From assembly GCA_945983355.1 (NCBI GenBank), contig CAMFSU010000020.1, positions 1 through 64,000 of the forward strand: a stretch of DNA of 64,000 nt, in the 5' to 3' direction. The notes below the pieces were generated by a model. The model worked only from the letters and a program-made list of their open reading frames with translations. It searched no databases and was not told the origin of the DNA. The DNA comes from an uncultured Clostridia bacterium (GTDB lineage Bacteria > Bacillota > Clostridia > Oscillospirales > Acutalibacteraceae). A program made the translations under genes and the position numbers. The stretch's first letter is position 1; every line of letters starts with the position of its first letter. Positions 54,913 to 63,430 of this stretch are shown piece after piece.

Positions 54913-56367
54913 CTAAAATTGATTATAAAATTTAGTTATACCCTGTTTTCTATCGCAAATTTCAGAAAAACGACTGATATATTCATACGGGTATTTAAAA
55001 TTAAAAATGCGCTCAATTTTATCGCCGTTTGGTTCTCTAAGCTTTGTAACGGCCGATGCACCGCATGCCAAAATTGAATGAGTTTCATCCATAATATAAA
55101 CATTGTAAAGACATTCAAAGCCCTTTTTGGCATAGCCGACATTTTCAAGGTTTCCGACAGTCTTGCTTTGGCGGTACATATAATAGGGCAAAATTTGGTT
55201 TTCGCATAAATAATTATAAGCAAAGTCAACCATATCAGATGCGATTTTTCCCATTTCAATTTCGGGAAAATCACCATTTTTAGTAAGGTTTGATGCCCTT
55301 TTCATTGAAAGCGAGTGAACAGTTACACTTTCGGGACATAAAGCAACTACTGACTTCACACTATCCTTAAAGCTTTCAAAATCATCACCCGAAAGCCCTG
55401 CAATAAGGTCCATATTTATATTATCAAAACCGCATTCACGAGAAAGCTTAAAGGCAGAAATTGTGTCATTTGCAGTGTGTCTTCTGCCGATAATGTTTAA
55501 AACCTTATCATTCATTGTTTGTGGGTTAATGCTAATTCTGGTAGCGCCGCCCTGCTTTATCGCCAAAAGCTTTTCCTTTGTTATGGTGTCGGGGCGGCCC
55601 GCCTCAACAGTATATTCTAAAACACCGCTTAAATCGAAATTGTCGCTTACCGTTTGCATAATTTTTGTTAATTGCTCGGTCGAAAGGGTTGTGGGTGTGC
55701 CACCGCCGATATAAACCGTCATAAGCTTTAAATTATTGGCTTTGGCAATTTGTGCGGTAAGCTTTATTTCTTCACAAAGAAGCTCGACATACTGCGGGAT
55801 ATAGCCCTTTGCCTTTTCTATTGAATGTGACACGAACGAGCAATAATTACACCTTGTTGGGCAAAACGGAATTGAAATATATAAGCTAAAGCTGTCATCT
55901 CTCGAAAGCGAGGTTATAGCATTTTCGCCTTTAATGGTTTCCTTGCAAAGTGCAATTTTTTTATCACTAACCATTAAATAATTTTTAAAGTAATTTTCAG
56001 CAAAATCAAGTCCCTTTGATTTTGCAATTCTTGAAAACAGCTTTGCGGGGCGAACACCCGTTAAAATTCCCCACTGTGGTAAATAGTTAAAGCATTCAGT
56101 TAAGCAATTAAACAAGCAAATTGCAAGAAACAGCTCGCTATCCTTTGAAAAATCATCGTTTACAGGGGTTATTTCACGACTTGATTGAAATTCTTTTCCG
56201 TTATACAAAAGCGTCGCCTTGGCGGTTTTACCGCAAATTTCGGCAATTGCAACGGCATCCCCATCAGATTTATAATCCAAAAACTCAATTTTTTCAAAGG
56301 GCAAAAAAATCCTTATCAGCTTTTCAAGCTCATATTTAAAGTCGTTATTTATTAAACAAAGCTTCAT
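54913..56367 (-). CDS. hemZ: Coproporphyrinogen dehydrogenase HemZ-like radical SAM protein
   Basis: Oxygen-independent coproporphyrinogen oxidase family member. 484 residues: an unusual N-terminal domain (about 1-150) typical of HemZ, then radical SAM with CPTRCNYCSF near 168 (CxxxCxxC), VYIGGGTPTTLS near 213 and SINPQTMND near 275. No other heme gene is nearby; in many Clostridia HemZ occurs in this recJ-relA-dtd neighbourhood without a heme pathway, so its true substrate is uncertain. RBS AGAGG. Confidence 0.9.
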   Translation of the reverse strand: MKLCLINNDFKYELEKLIRIFLPFEKIEFLDYKSDGDAVAIAEICGKTAKATLLYNGKEFQSSREITPVNDDFSKDSELFLAICLFNCLTECFNYLPQWGILTGVRPAKLFSRIAKSKGLDFAENYFKNYLMVSDKKIALCKETIKGENAITSLSRDDSFSLYISIPFCPTRCNYCSFVSHSIEKAKGYIPQYVELLCEEIKLTAQIAKANNLKLMTVYIGGGTPTTLSTEQLTKIMQTVSDNFDLSGVLEYTVEAGRPDTITKEKLLAIKQGGATRISINPQTMNDKVLNIIGRRHTANDTISAFKLSRECGFDNINMDLIAGLSGDDFESFKDSVKSVVALCPESVTVHSLSMKRASNLTKNGDFPEIEMGKIASDMVDFAYNYLCENQILPYYMYRQSKTVGNLENVGYAKKGFECLYNVYIMDETHSILACGASAVTKLREPNGDKIERIFNFKYPYEYISRFSEICDRKQGITKFYNQF

Positions 56368-56368
56368 C

Positions 56369-56983
56369 TCAACCTCTTATGTAGGGATTATAATTTTTTT
56401 CATTGCCAATGGTTGTTTTTTCGCCGTGCCCTGCCATAACAATGGTATCTTCCGGTAAGGTGTAAAGCTTTTTAATAGATTTTTCAATCTCGCCAAAACT
56501 GCCGCCCAAAAAGTCGGTACGGCCAATACTTTCCTTAAAAAGTGTGTCACCTGAAAAAAGCACATTATCCACCAAAAGTGAAACACTGCCAACAGTATGA
56601 CCTGGGGTGTGAATAACCTTAAACTCTATATCGCCCACCGCAAAGCCGTCACCGTCTTTTAAAAGCAAATCGGCTGAAAATGGCTCTAATTCGGTGTGGA
56701 ACATAACCGCCAAATTAACATAAGAATTTAAAAGTGCCTCGTTATCAAATTTACCGATAGCAATTTTTGTATTGGTTTGGCGAGAAAGCTCTAATGCATA
56801 ACCAATATGGTCATAATGTGCATGGGTTAAAATTATAAGCCGTTCTTTGTTTTTGGCATTTTTCAAAAAGTCCAACGCCTCATCCGACGCAAAGCCAGGG
56901 TCAATAACCACTGCTGCCGTTTCGCTTAAAAGCAAATAGCAGTTAACTGCAATATTTCCAAGTGTTAGGGTTTTAATTTCCAT
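56369..56983 (-). CDS. Metallo-beta-lactamase-fold hydrolase (glyoxalase II-like)
   Basis: 204 residues from the ATG at 56983 (GGAG upstream), overlapping dtd by 11 nt. TLTHAHYDHIGYALE near 58 is the HxHxDH two-metal motif; HTPGHTVGSVSLL near 130 and FSGDTLFKESIGRTDF near 150 follow, and the ending GHGEKTTIGNEKNYNP. Closest to the YqgX/glyoxalase II group; physiological thioester not known. Confidence 0.9.
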   Translation of the reverse strand: MEIKTLTLGNIAVNCYLLLSETAAVVIDPGFASDEALDFLKNAKNKERLIILTHAHYDHIGYALELSRQTNTKIAIGKFDNEALLNSYVNLAVMFHTELEPFSADLLLKDGDGFAVGDIEFKVIHTPGHTVGSVSLLVDNVLFSGDTLFKESIGRTDFLGGSFGEIEKSIKKLYTLPEDTIVMAGHGEKTTIGNEKNYNPYIRG

Positions 56984-57437
56984 TTTTTCTCCAAATCTCT
57001 GTGTCAAATAAAATTGTTACAGGTCCATCGTTTACAAGTGATACCTTCATATCGGCGCCAAAAATACCTTTTGACACCTTTTTTACGCCAAGTTCCTTTA
57101 GCTTTTCGCAATAAATATCATAATATTCGCTTGCAAGCTTTGGCTCCATTGCCTTTATAAAGGAGGGGCGATTTCCTTTTTTAACATCAGCGCAAAGTGT
57201 AAATTGTGAAATTGCCAAGATTTCACCCTTTACATCAAGAATTGATTTATTCATCTTGTCATTTTCATCATTAAAAACCCTTAAATTAACGGTTTTATGC
57301 GCTAAAATATCAATATCTTCCAAGGTGTCACCCTCTGCCGCGCCGAATAAAATCATATATCCGTTTTCACAGCTTCCGACAACTTTGCCGTCAACCGAAA
57401 CTGAGGCACAGGACACCCTTTGAATAACTGCCTTCAT
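56973..57437 (-). CDS. dtd: D-aminoacyl-tRNA deacylase
   Basis: Removes D-amino acids (and glycine from tRNA-Ala) from mischarged tRNA. 154 residues: MKAVIQRVSCASVSVDG start, ISQFTLCADVKKGNRPSF near 78 (usual motif has DTR) and the C-terminal VSLVNDGPVTILFDT. Coupled to relA by a TAATG overlap and to the MBL gene by an 11-nt overlap. Confidence 0.95.
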   Translation of the reverse strand: MKAVIQRVSCASVSVDGKVVGSCENGYMILFGAAEGDTLEDIDILAHKTVNLRVFNDENDKMNKSILDVKGEILAISQFTLCADVKKGNRPSFIKAMEPKLASEYYDIYCEKLKELGVKKVSKGIFGADMKVSLVNDGPVTILFDTEIWRKNGN

Positions 57438-59629
57438 TATTGGTTTATCCTTTCTACGCTGAAAATACCGCCGATTTTTTCAATACGGGCAATAATGCTT
57501 TTTAGATGCTCAACACTTTCGGCGCTGATAGTCATTATAACAGTACAGTTACCGTCTTTAAGCTGACGAGCATTTATGCTGTGAATAGGCACACGCATGT
57601 TATTAATAGCATTCATAATGTCAATAACAATACCCTGTCGGTCAATAGCCAAAGCGGAAAGTGTTGAAGTAAAGTTTTCCTTCTTCGAACCGTCCCAATA
57701 AGCATTAATCCAACGGGCAGGCTCGGGACTGTCAGCAATATTTTTAGGCACATTGTTACAGTCCCTTTTATGAATTGAAACACCGTGACCGCGTGTAATA
57801 TAGCCAATAATATCATCACCCGGCAATGGGTTGCAACAATGTGAAAACTTAATAAGGCAGTTATCAACACCCTCAACTATAACACCATCGGATGATTTTT
57901 TAGCCATCATTTTGCTAATCGGCACAATTTCGGGCGGCTTCTTTTCGGCGGCCTTTTTGTTGTAATCATCCTTAACACGCGGTATAACCTTTGAAAGTAA
58001 AATACCACCATAACCGATTGCGGCATAAAATTCCTCGCCGTTTGCAAGCTTATATTTTCTTGCCAAATCTCCAACATATTCATCCATTTCGCTGTCCGAA
58101 ATGTTGATATTATTTCGGCGAAGTTCTTTTTCAAATTCAGCTTTACCTGTAATAATATTTTCGGGGCGTTTTTCCTTTTTAAACCAAGAACGGATTTTTG
58201 CCTTTGCCGAAGATGTTACCGCAATGTTAAGCCAGTCACGGCTTGGGCCGTGCCCCGCTTGATTTGTGGTTAAAATTTCAATTACTTCACCGGTTTTAAC
58301 CTCGTGGTCAATAGGCACAATTTTACCGTCAACCTTTGCGCCAACCATTCGTGTACCAACAGCCGAGTGAATTTGGAAAGCAAAGTCAACAATAGTAGCA
58401 CCAAGCGGTAGGTTTATAACATCGCCCTTTGGTGTAACGGCAAAAACATCCTCTTGCGAAAGGTCGACCTTAATGTTTTGAATAAGCTCGGTCGAATCCT
58501 CGGCGGCTTCTTGGTTTTCAATAATTTGGCGTATCCAAGCAAGGCGGTCTTCAAGCTTTTTATCGTTATCCTTAATACCCTCTTTATACTTCCAATGCGC
58601 CGCAATACCAAATTCGGCAGTGTGATGCATTTCAAAGGTGCGGATTTGAATTTCAAAAGGAATACCGCTGCGGCCGATAACCGTTGTGTGAAGCGACTGA
58701 TACATATTCGGTTTTGGGGTTGAAATATAGTCCTTAAACCTGTTTGGAATGGGTCTGAACATATCGTGCATAATACCCAAAATGTTATAACAGTCGGTCA
58801 CATTGTCGGTGATAATTCTTATGGCATAAATGTCATAAATTTCATCAAAATCACGGTTTTGCACAAACATTTTGCGGTAAATACCGTGAACTGATTTTAC
58901 ACGACCCTGAAACGATAGTGTAACATTCGGCATTTCCTGTCTTAAACGCTCTTCAATGCGGTTTTTAATTTCATTAAGGATTTGTTCCCTGTGCGCCTTG
59001 CGGTGTGTTAAAAGCTCTTCAATGTCGTGATAAGCTATGGGGTCAAGGTGCTTGATTGCCAAATCCTCAAGCTCTTCTTTAACGGGACGAATACCTAAAC
59101 GGTGAGCAATAGGGGCATAAATTTCAAGTGTTTCCACCGAAATATCCCTTTGCTTTTGCTCACGCATAGCATCAATGGTGCGCATGTTATGAAGTCGGTC
59201 AGCCAATTTTATAATAATCACACGGATATCCTGCCCCATTGCGATAAGCATTTTTCTTAAACTTTCGGCTTGTTGCTGTTCTTTTGTAGAAAAGTTAAGC
59301 TTACCAATTTTGGTAACACCGTCAACCAAAAGCGCAACCTCGGCACCAAATTCACTTTTAATATATTCCAAAGAATAATCGGTGTCTTCAACAACATCGT
59401 GCAAGAGTGACGCCGCAATTGACTGACTGTCCATACCAAGAGATATAACAATCTTTGCAACATTAAACGGGTGGTAATAATAATCCTCGCCCGAAATACG
59501 CTTTTGTCCTGCGTGGGCGGTAACACAAAGTGTATAGGCCTTTTCAACCATTTGATAATCGAAATTACCGCCAAAGTTTTCCATATGGCATTTAAGGTCG
59601 TTTAAATTTTTAAGTTCTTCATTTGTCAA
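57437..59629 (-). CDS. relA: Bifunctional (p)ppGpp synthetase/hydrolase
   Basis: Long RSH protein controlling the stringent response. About 730 residues: HD hydrolase domain with SLLHDVVEDTDYS near 75 (intact), synthetase domain with RFKDYISTPKPNMYQSLHT near 305 (intact), TGS domain (VFAVTPKGDVINLP near 400), and a C-terminal ACT. Both activities should be present. The start is uncertain: the ORF-track GTG at 59638 is 1 nt from AAGGAG, too close, while TTG at 59629 is 10 nt away; I chose the TTG. Overlaps the recJ end by 11 nt. An apt gene, often between recJ and relA, is missing. Confidence 0.94.
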   Translation of the reverse strand: MTNEELKNLNDLKCHMENFGGNFDYQMVEKAYTLCVTAHAGQKRISGEDYYYHPFNVAKIVISLGMDSQSIAASLLHDVVEDTDYSLEYIKSEFGAEVALLVDGVTKIGKLNFSTKEQQQAESLRKMLIAMGQDIRVIIIKLADRLHNMRTIDAMREQKQRDISVETLEIYAPIAHRLGIRPVKEELEDLAIKHLDPIAYHDIEELLTHRKAHREQILNEIKNRIEERLRQEMPNVTLSFQGRVKSVHGIYRKMFVQNRDFDEIYDIYAIRIITDNVTDCYNILGIMHDMFRPIPNRFKDYISTPKPNMYQSLHTTVIGRSGIPFEIQIRTFEMHHTAEFGIAAHWKYKEGIKDNDKKLEDRLAWIRQIIENQEAAEDSTELIQNIKVDLSQEDVFAVTPKGDVINLPLGATIVDFAFQIHSAVGTRMVGAKVDGKIVPIDHEVKTGEVIEILTTNQAGHGPSRDWLNIAVTSSAKAKIRSWFKKEKRPENIITGKAEFEKELRRNNINISDSEMDEYVGDLARKYKLANGEEFYAAIGYGGILLSKVIPRVKDDYNKKAAEKKPPEIVPISKMMAKKSSDGVIVEGVDNCLIKFSHCCNPLPGDDIIGYITRGHGVSIHKRDCNNVPKNIADSPEPARWINAYWDGSKKENFTSTLSALAIDRQGIVIDIMNAINNMRVPIHSINARQLKDGNCTVIMTISAESVEHLKSIIARIEKIGGIFSVERINQ

Positions 59630-61643
59630 GGCCTTCACACTCCTTTACTAAGGCACTATATATACCCGAATTTAATAAGTTTGTTTTTTCGGTGGTTTTA
59701 TATGAAAAATATTTAAAGTTTTCAAAGCCGATTAGCTTTAAATCACATAAAACATCCAAAGAGATTTTTGTTTTCGCATAACCCAAGGTGTTTAAGAATA
59801 TGTTTATAAGCTTTTGCTCTAATATACCTTTTTGAGTAATTGCGCGGTATACCTCACCCACTTCGCTTCTTGTGGGGGTTAAAGCTAAAGCATTATATAC
59901 TCTTCCCGATTTATATGCCTGATAATTGTCAAATTCCTTAAAGAATACATCATCATCAAAGCCATTTTGACGCATTTCTTTAATAACAACACTTATTTCG
60001 TAATTACCGTTAAAATGGTTTGTTTGAACTGTAACCGCCAAATCAAGCACATCACCGACATTATAGCAAAAGCTGTCGGTATTAGCACCAAAAAGCATTG
60101 CCTGAAAGGTATTTGTGCCCTTTGTAAATAAAAGCTTTAAATGCTTATTTTGGCTTAAAGGGGTAACTCTTTGCAAGGTAACACCGCAAACCGCAAAAAT
60201 GGGTTCAGAGTTTTCAAAGCCAAAGGGCTCAAGAATTTTTATGCTTTCAGCCAAATCAACAGTTAAGGCCGACGGGTTTATTTTACAGTCTAAATTAAGC
60301 ACAGGCGGTACATATTCAAAGCCGTTTGCATAATCGTTTACCGCTTTTCTAAAATCGGCAATATTTTCAGCCTTTAAGCTTATACCTGCCGCTTGTGAAT
60401 GACCGCCGAATTTTGTCAAAAAATCTTTTGCGCTGTAAATTGCATCATAAAGCGAAAAACCGTCATAACTTCGGCCCGAGCCGTGTGCATCCTCACCATC
60501 AACCGAAATTACAATAGCGGGCTTTCCGTATCTTTCACAAATTCGAGAAGCCACAATGCCCACAACACCGTGATGCCAATTTTCGCCGTCCACAACAATT
60601 ACGCGGTCAAAATTATATCCGTTTGCTTCAATTTTTAAAATTGCATCCTCGCAAATTTTCTTTTCGGTTTGTTGGCGAAGTGCATTGTCGCTGTCAATTT
60701 CGTTTGCAATTTCAAGCGCCTTTAACATATCATTTGTTGTTAAAAGCTCAACCGCCCTTTTGGCATTACCCATTCGACCTGCCGCATTTATACGGGGGCA
60801 AATTGCAAAAGCAATGCGCGATGCATTTATTTGGCTTAAATTAACCCCCGAAACATTTAAAAGTGCCGAAATACCAACAAGGCAGTTTGACTTTTTAATC
60901 TTTTGAATTCCATATTTTATAATAATTCTGTTTTCAAGGGTGAGCGGCATAATGTCTGCAATTACAGCAACCGACAAAATATCGGCATACTGCGGTAATA
61001 ATTCCTCGGGTTCAGCCCCCTCCATAACGCAAATAAGCTTGAAGGCAACCTCAGCCCCGCAAATTGATTTAAAGCTTGAAGGACAATCCCTGCGGTGCGG
61101 GTCAACAACTGCCGCCGCATTTGGTAATTTTTCGGGCGGAAGGTGGTGGTCAGTTACAACAACGGTTATGCCCATTTGATTTGCAAGTTCAATTTCTTCA
61201 AAGCAAGAAATTCCGTTATCAACGGTGATTATAACCTCTACACCGTCATTTTTAAGTGAGATTACTGCATCCTTATTCATACCGTACCCCTCGCTAAAAC
61301 GGTCGGGTATGTAATAAATACAGTTTGCGCCACGCTCTATTAAATAGTTATAAAGCAAAGCCGTTGCCGCAACACCATCACAGTCATAGTCGCCATATAC
61401 TGCAATCTTTTTATTTTCAGCAATGCTTTTATTAACAATGTCGGCGGCGTGCATTATATCTACAAGCTCATAAGCATCTGAAAAATATGGCTCGTCAGAC
61501 AAAAATTGCTCTAAATCGGTTGGGTCTGTATACCCGCGAGACGCGGAAATTAAAGCAACAATGGGCTCAATCTCACACTCAAGAGCAAGCTCCTTCGCCA
61601 AAGCTTTATCAACACTTTTTACCTGCCACTTTTTATATGCCAT
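59619..61643 (-). CDS. recJ: Single-strand DNA exonuclease RecJ
   Basis: 5'-3' exonuclease for recombination and mismatch repair. 674 residues: DHH domain with VYGDYDCDGVAATALL near 82 and VVTDHHLPPEKLP near 153, DHHA1 with KFGGHSQAAG near 410, OB domain behind. Start at 61643 chosen (AAGGCGGTG upstream of ATG). Own promoter; heads recJ-relA-dtd-MBL-hemZ-zinc ribbon-mtnN. Confidence 0.95.
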   Translation of the reverse strand: MAYKKWQVKSVDKALAKELALECEIEPIVALISASRGYTDPTDLEQFLSDEPYFSDAYELVDIMHAADIVNKSIAENKKIAVYGDYDCDGVAATALLYNYLIERGANCIYYIPDRFSEGYGMNKDAVISLKNDGVEVIITVDNGISCFEEIELANQMGITVVVTDHHLPPEKLPNAAAVVDPHRRDCPSSFKSICGAEVAFKLICVMEGAEPEELLPQYADILSVAVIADIMPLTLENRIIIKYGIQKIKKSNCLVGISALLNVSGVNLSQINASRIAFAICPRINAAGRMGNAKRAVELLTTNDMLKALEIANEIDSDNALRQQTEKKICEDAILKIEANGYNFDRVIVVDGENWHHGVVGIVASRICERYGKPAIVISVDGEDAHGSGRSYDGFSLYDAIYSAKDFLTKFGGHSQAAGISLKAENIADFRKAVNDYANGFEYVPPVLNLDCKINPSALTVDLAESIKILEPFGFENSEPIFAVCGVTLQRVTPLSQNKHLKLLFTKGTNTFQAMLFGANTDSFCYNVGDVLDLAVTVQTNHFNGNYEISVVIKEMRQNGFDDDVFFKEFDNYQAYKSGRVYNALALTPTRSEVGEVYRAITQKGILEQKLINIFLNTLGYAKTKISLDVLCDLKLIGFENFKYFSYKTTEKTNLLNSGIYSALVKECEGLDK

Positions 61644-61687
61644 ATTTTTCACCGCCTTTTAAATATAATTATCCAATATAATATTAT

Positions 61688-61716
61688 ATAATATCACTTT
61701 AAAACATTTTTTTCAA
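61688..61716 (-). promoter_or_regulatory. Sigma-A promoter of recJ operon
   Basis: Minus strand: -35 TTGAAA (61711-61716), 17-nt spacer, -10 TATTAT (61688-61693), between the spo0A terminator and recJ. Confidence 0.72.
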
Positions 61717-61727
61717 TAATTATATTA

Positions 61728-61753
61728 AAAAAACGCCCTTTCGGGCGTTAATT
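61728..61753 (-). terminator. Terminator of spo0A
   Basis: AACGCCC and GGGCGTT form a 7-bp stem with a TTTC loop, then a T run on the minus strand, directly after the spo0A stop. Confidence 0.9.
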
Positions 61754-62530
61754 TTAACCGATTTTAAGTTTTAACCGCAGCTTATCGCTAATCATTGCAA
61801 TAAATTCGGAATTTGTGGGTTTTCCGCGTTGACTTTGAATAGTATAACCAAAGTAAGAATTTAAAACATCAATGTCGCCCCTATCCCACGCAACCTCTAT
61901 AGCATGACGAATGGCTCTTTCTACTCTTGATGAAGTTGTTGCGTGAAGCTTTGCAATTGTGGGATATAATAATTTAGTAACCGAATTGATAATTTCGCTG
62001 TCTTTAACCGCTAAAATTATTGATTCACGCAAATAGTGATAACCCTTAATATGTGCAGGTACACCGATTTGATGCATTATTTCGGTTACCATAATTTCAA
62101 GCTCGTTATCACCTATAGCATCGTTTTTTACCAAAATGGGTGCTTTTTCGTTTTTCCAGCCCGAAAGCTTTATAATTCTTTCTGCCATTACATTAACATC
62201 AAACGGCTTTAAAAAATAGTAACAAGCACCCGCATTTAAAATTTCTTTTTCAATTCTTGGGTTTGCATAACCCGATGTAACCATAACAAGCGGTGCATCC
62301 TTTTTATCCATTTTGCCAATAATATCCAAAACGCCCAAGGCATCAAGATTTGGCATAAAAATTTCGGTAAGTAAAACATCCGGCTTTTCTTTTTTAACAG
62401 CATCAATTACCTTTAAGCCGTCCTTGGCAATAATAATTACCTCCATACCATAACTTTTAAGTACCTTTTCACAATTTTTTGAAAAATCATTGATATCGTC
62501 CGCAATTACAATTTTTAACTTTTTTTCCAT
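61754..62530 (-). CDS. spo0A: Sporulation master regulator Spo0A with Glu at the phosphorylation site
   Basis: Response regulator that in Bacillus and Clostridia starts sporulation. 258 residues: receiver domain (about 4-125) with acidic pair Asp11-Asp12, TS in VMVTSGYA and Lys in FLKPFD; Spo0A DNA-binding domain (about 145-258) with [34 protein letters not shown] and the [10 protein letters not shown] recognition end, all typical. The phosphoacceptor Asp56 of the PDVLVLDIIMP motif is Glu here (LLTEIFMP; codon GAA). GGAGG RBS; own promoter; terminator behind. Divergent from tcdA. Confidence 0.95.
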   Translation of the reverse strand: MEKKLKIVIADDINDFSKNCEKVLKSYGMEVIIIAKDGLKVIDAVKKEKPDVLLTEIFMPNLDALGVLDIIGKMDKKDAPLVMVTSGYANPRIEKEILNAGACYYFLKPFDVNVMAERIIKLSGWKNEKAPILVKNDAIGDNELEIMVTEIMHQIGVPAHIKGYHYLRESIILAVKDSEIINSVTKLLYPTIAKLHATTSSRVERAIRHAIEVAWDRGDIDVLNSYFGYTIQSQRGKPTNSEFIAMISDKLRLKLKIG

Positions 62531-62563
62531 AATATTTCCTCCGTTTTGATTGAATATGGCTAT

Positions 62564-62592
62564 ATATTACCATATTATGACATATAAATCAA
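62564..62592 (-). promoter_or_regulatory. Sigma-A-like promoter of spo0A
   Basis: Minus strand: -35 TTGATT (62587-62592), 17-nt spacer, -10 TAATAT (62564-62569), about 35 nt before the spo0A ATG. Confidence 0.6.
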
Positions 62593-62620
62593 GCAATTTG
62601 CCAAAACTTCCCATCAAAAA

Positions 62621-62648
62621 ATGTAAATTTACATAAAAAGTGTAAATT
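62621..62648. repeat. ATGTAAATTTACAT palindrome plus half-site between spo0A and tcdA
   Basis: A perfect 14-nt palindrome at 62621-62634 followed by a TGTAAATT half-site at 62641-62648. It lies between the spo0A promoter and the tcdA promoter in a 199-nt divergent intergenic region and looks like an operator. Confidence 0.6.
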
Positions 62649-62670
62649 CGCCATTTTTCAACAAAGCTTA

Positions 62671-62699
62671 TTGACAAAAAATTCGGTAGCATTTAAAAT
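62671..62699 (+). promoter_or_regulatory. Sigma-A promoter of tcdA
   Basis: -35 TTGACA (62671-62676), 17-nt spacer, -10 TAAAAT (62694-62699), about 30 nt before the tcdA start. Confidence 0.75.
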
Positions 62700-62729
62700 T
62701 AAAACATAAAACTTAAAAGGAAAATGTTT

Positions 62730-63419
62730 ATGAACAGCGAATTTTCTCGAACAGAAAATTTAATAGGTGCTAATGCCCTTGAAAAGCTAAAAAAATGTCA
62801 CATTGCGGTTTTTGGCGTTGGCGGTGTTGGTGGTTTTGTTGTTGAGGCACTTGCCCGAGCAGGTGTTGGTACAATTGATTTAATCGACAGCGACTGCGTA
62901 GATATCACAAACCTGAACCGACAAATTATTGCTTTGCACTCGACCATTGGCAAACAAAAGGTTGCGGTTATGCGGGACAGGGTTTTGGATATTAATCCTA
63001 ATGCGAATGTTAATATATTTCCCCTGTTGTTTTTGCCCGAAAATTCATCACAGTTTGATTTTTCAAAATATGATTATGTTGTAGACGCGATTGACAATGT
63101 TACTGCCAAAATCGAGCTTGTGATGAAATGTCAAGAATCAGGCACACCAATTATTGCCTCAATGGGTACAGGCAATAAATTAGACCCTACAAAATTTGAA
63201 ATCAGCGATATTTATAAAACCAGCGTTTGCCCACTTGCAAAGGTGATGCGGTACGAGCTTAAGAAACACGGAGTTAAAAAATTAAAGGTGCTATATTCAA
63301 AAGAGGTTCCTTTTAAAACTAACGACCGCACTCCAGCAAGCATCAGCTTTGTGCCTTCTGCCGCAGGGCTTATAATTGCCGGCCAGGTTATAAAGGATAT
63401 AATAGAAAAAGAGCCGTAA
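62730..63419 (+). CDS. tcdA: tRNA threonylcarbamoyladenosine dehydratase
   Basis: E1-like enzyme that cyclises t6A37 to ct6A in ANN-decoding tRNAs. 229 residues; VFGVGGVGGFVVEALARAG near 29 (nucleotide loop), DITNLNRQI near 60, YVVDAIDNVTAK near 110 and TSVCPLAKVMR near 170. Start at 62730 (MNSEFSRTE, as in the family; AAAGGA about 9 nt upstream) rather than 62724. Terminator overlaps the stop codon. Confidence 0.93.
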   Translation: MNSEFSRTENLIGANALEKLKKCHIAVFGVGGVGGFVVEALARAGVGTIDLIDSDCVDITNLNRQIIALHSTIGKQKVAVMRDRVLDINPNANVNIFPLLFLPENSSQFDFSKYDYVVDAIDNVTAKIELVMKCQESGTPIIASMGTGNKLDPTKFEISDIYKTSVCPLAKVMRYELKKHGVKKLKVLYSKEVPFKTNDRTPASISFVPSAAGLIIAGQVIKDIIEKEP

Positions 63420-63430
63420 CGGCTCTTTTT
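63406..63430. terminator. Bidirectional terminator between tcdA and the TtcA-like gene
   Basis: AAAAAGAGCCG and CGGCTCTTTTT form a perfect stem whose loop is the tcdA stop codon TAA. Serves both convergent genes. Confidence 0.9.
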
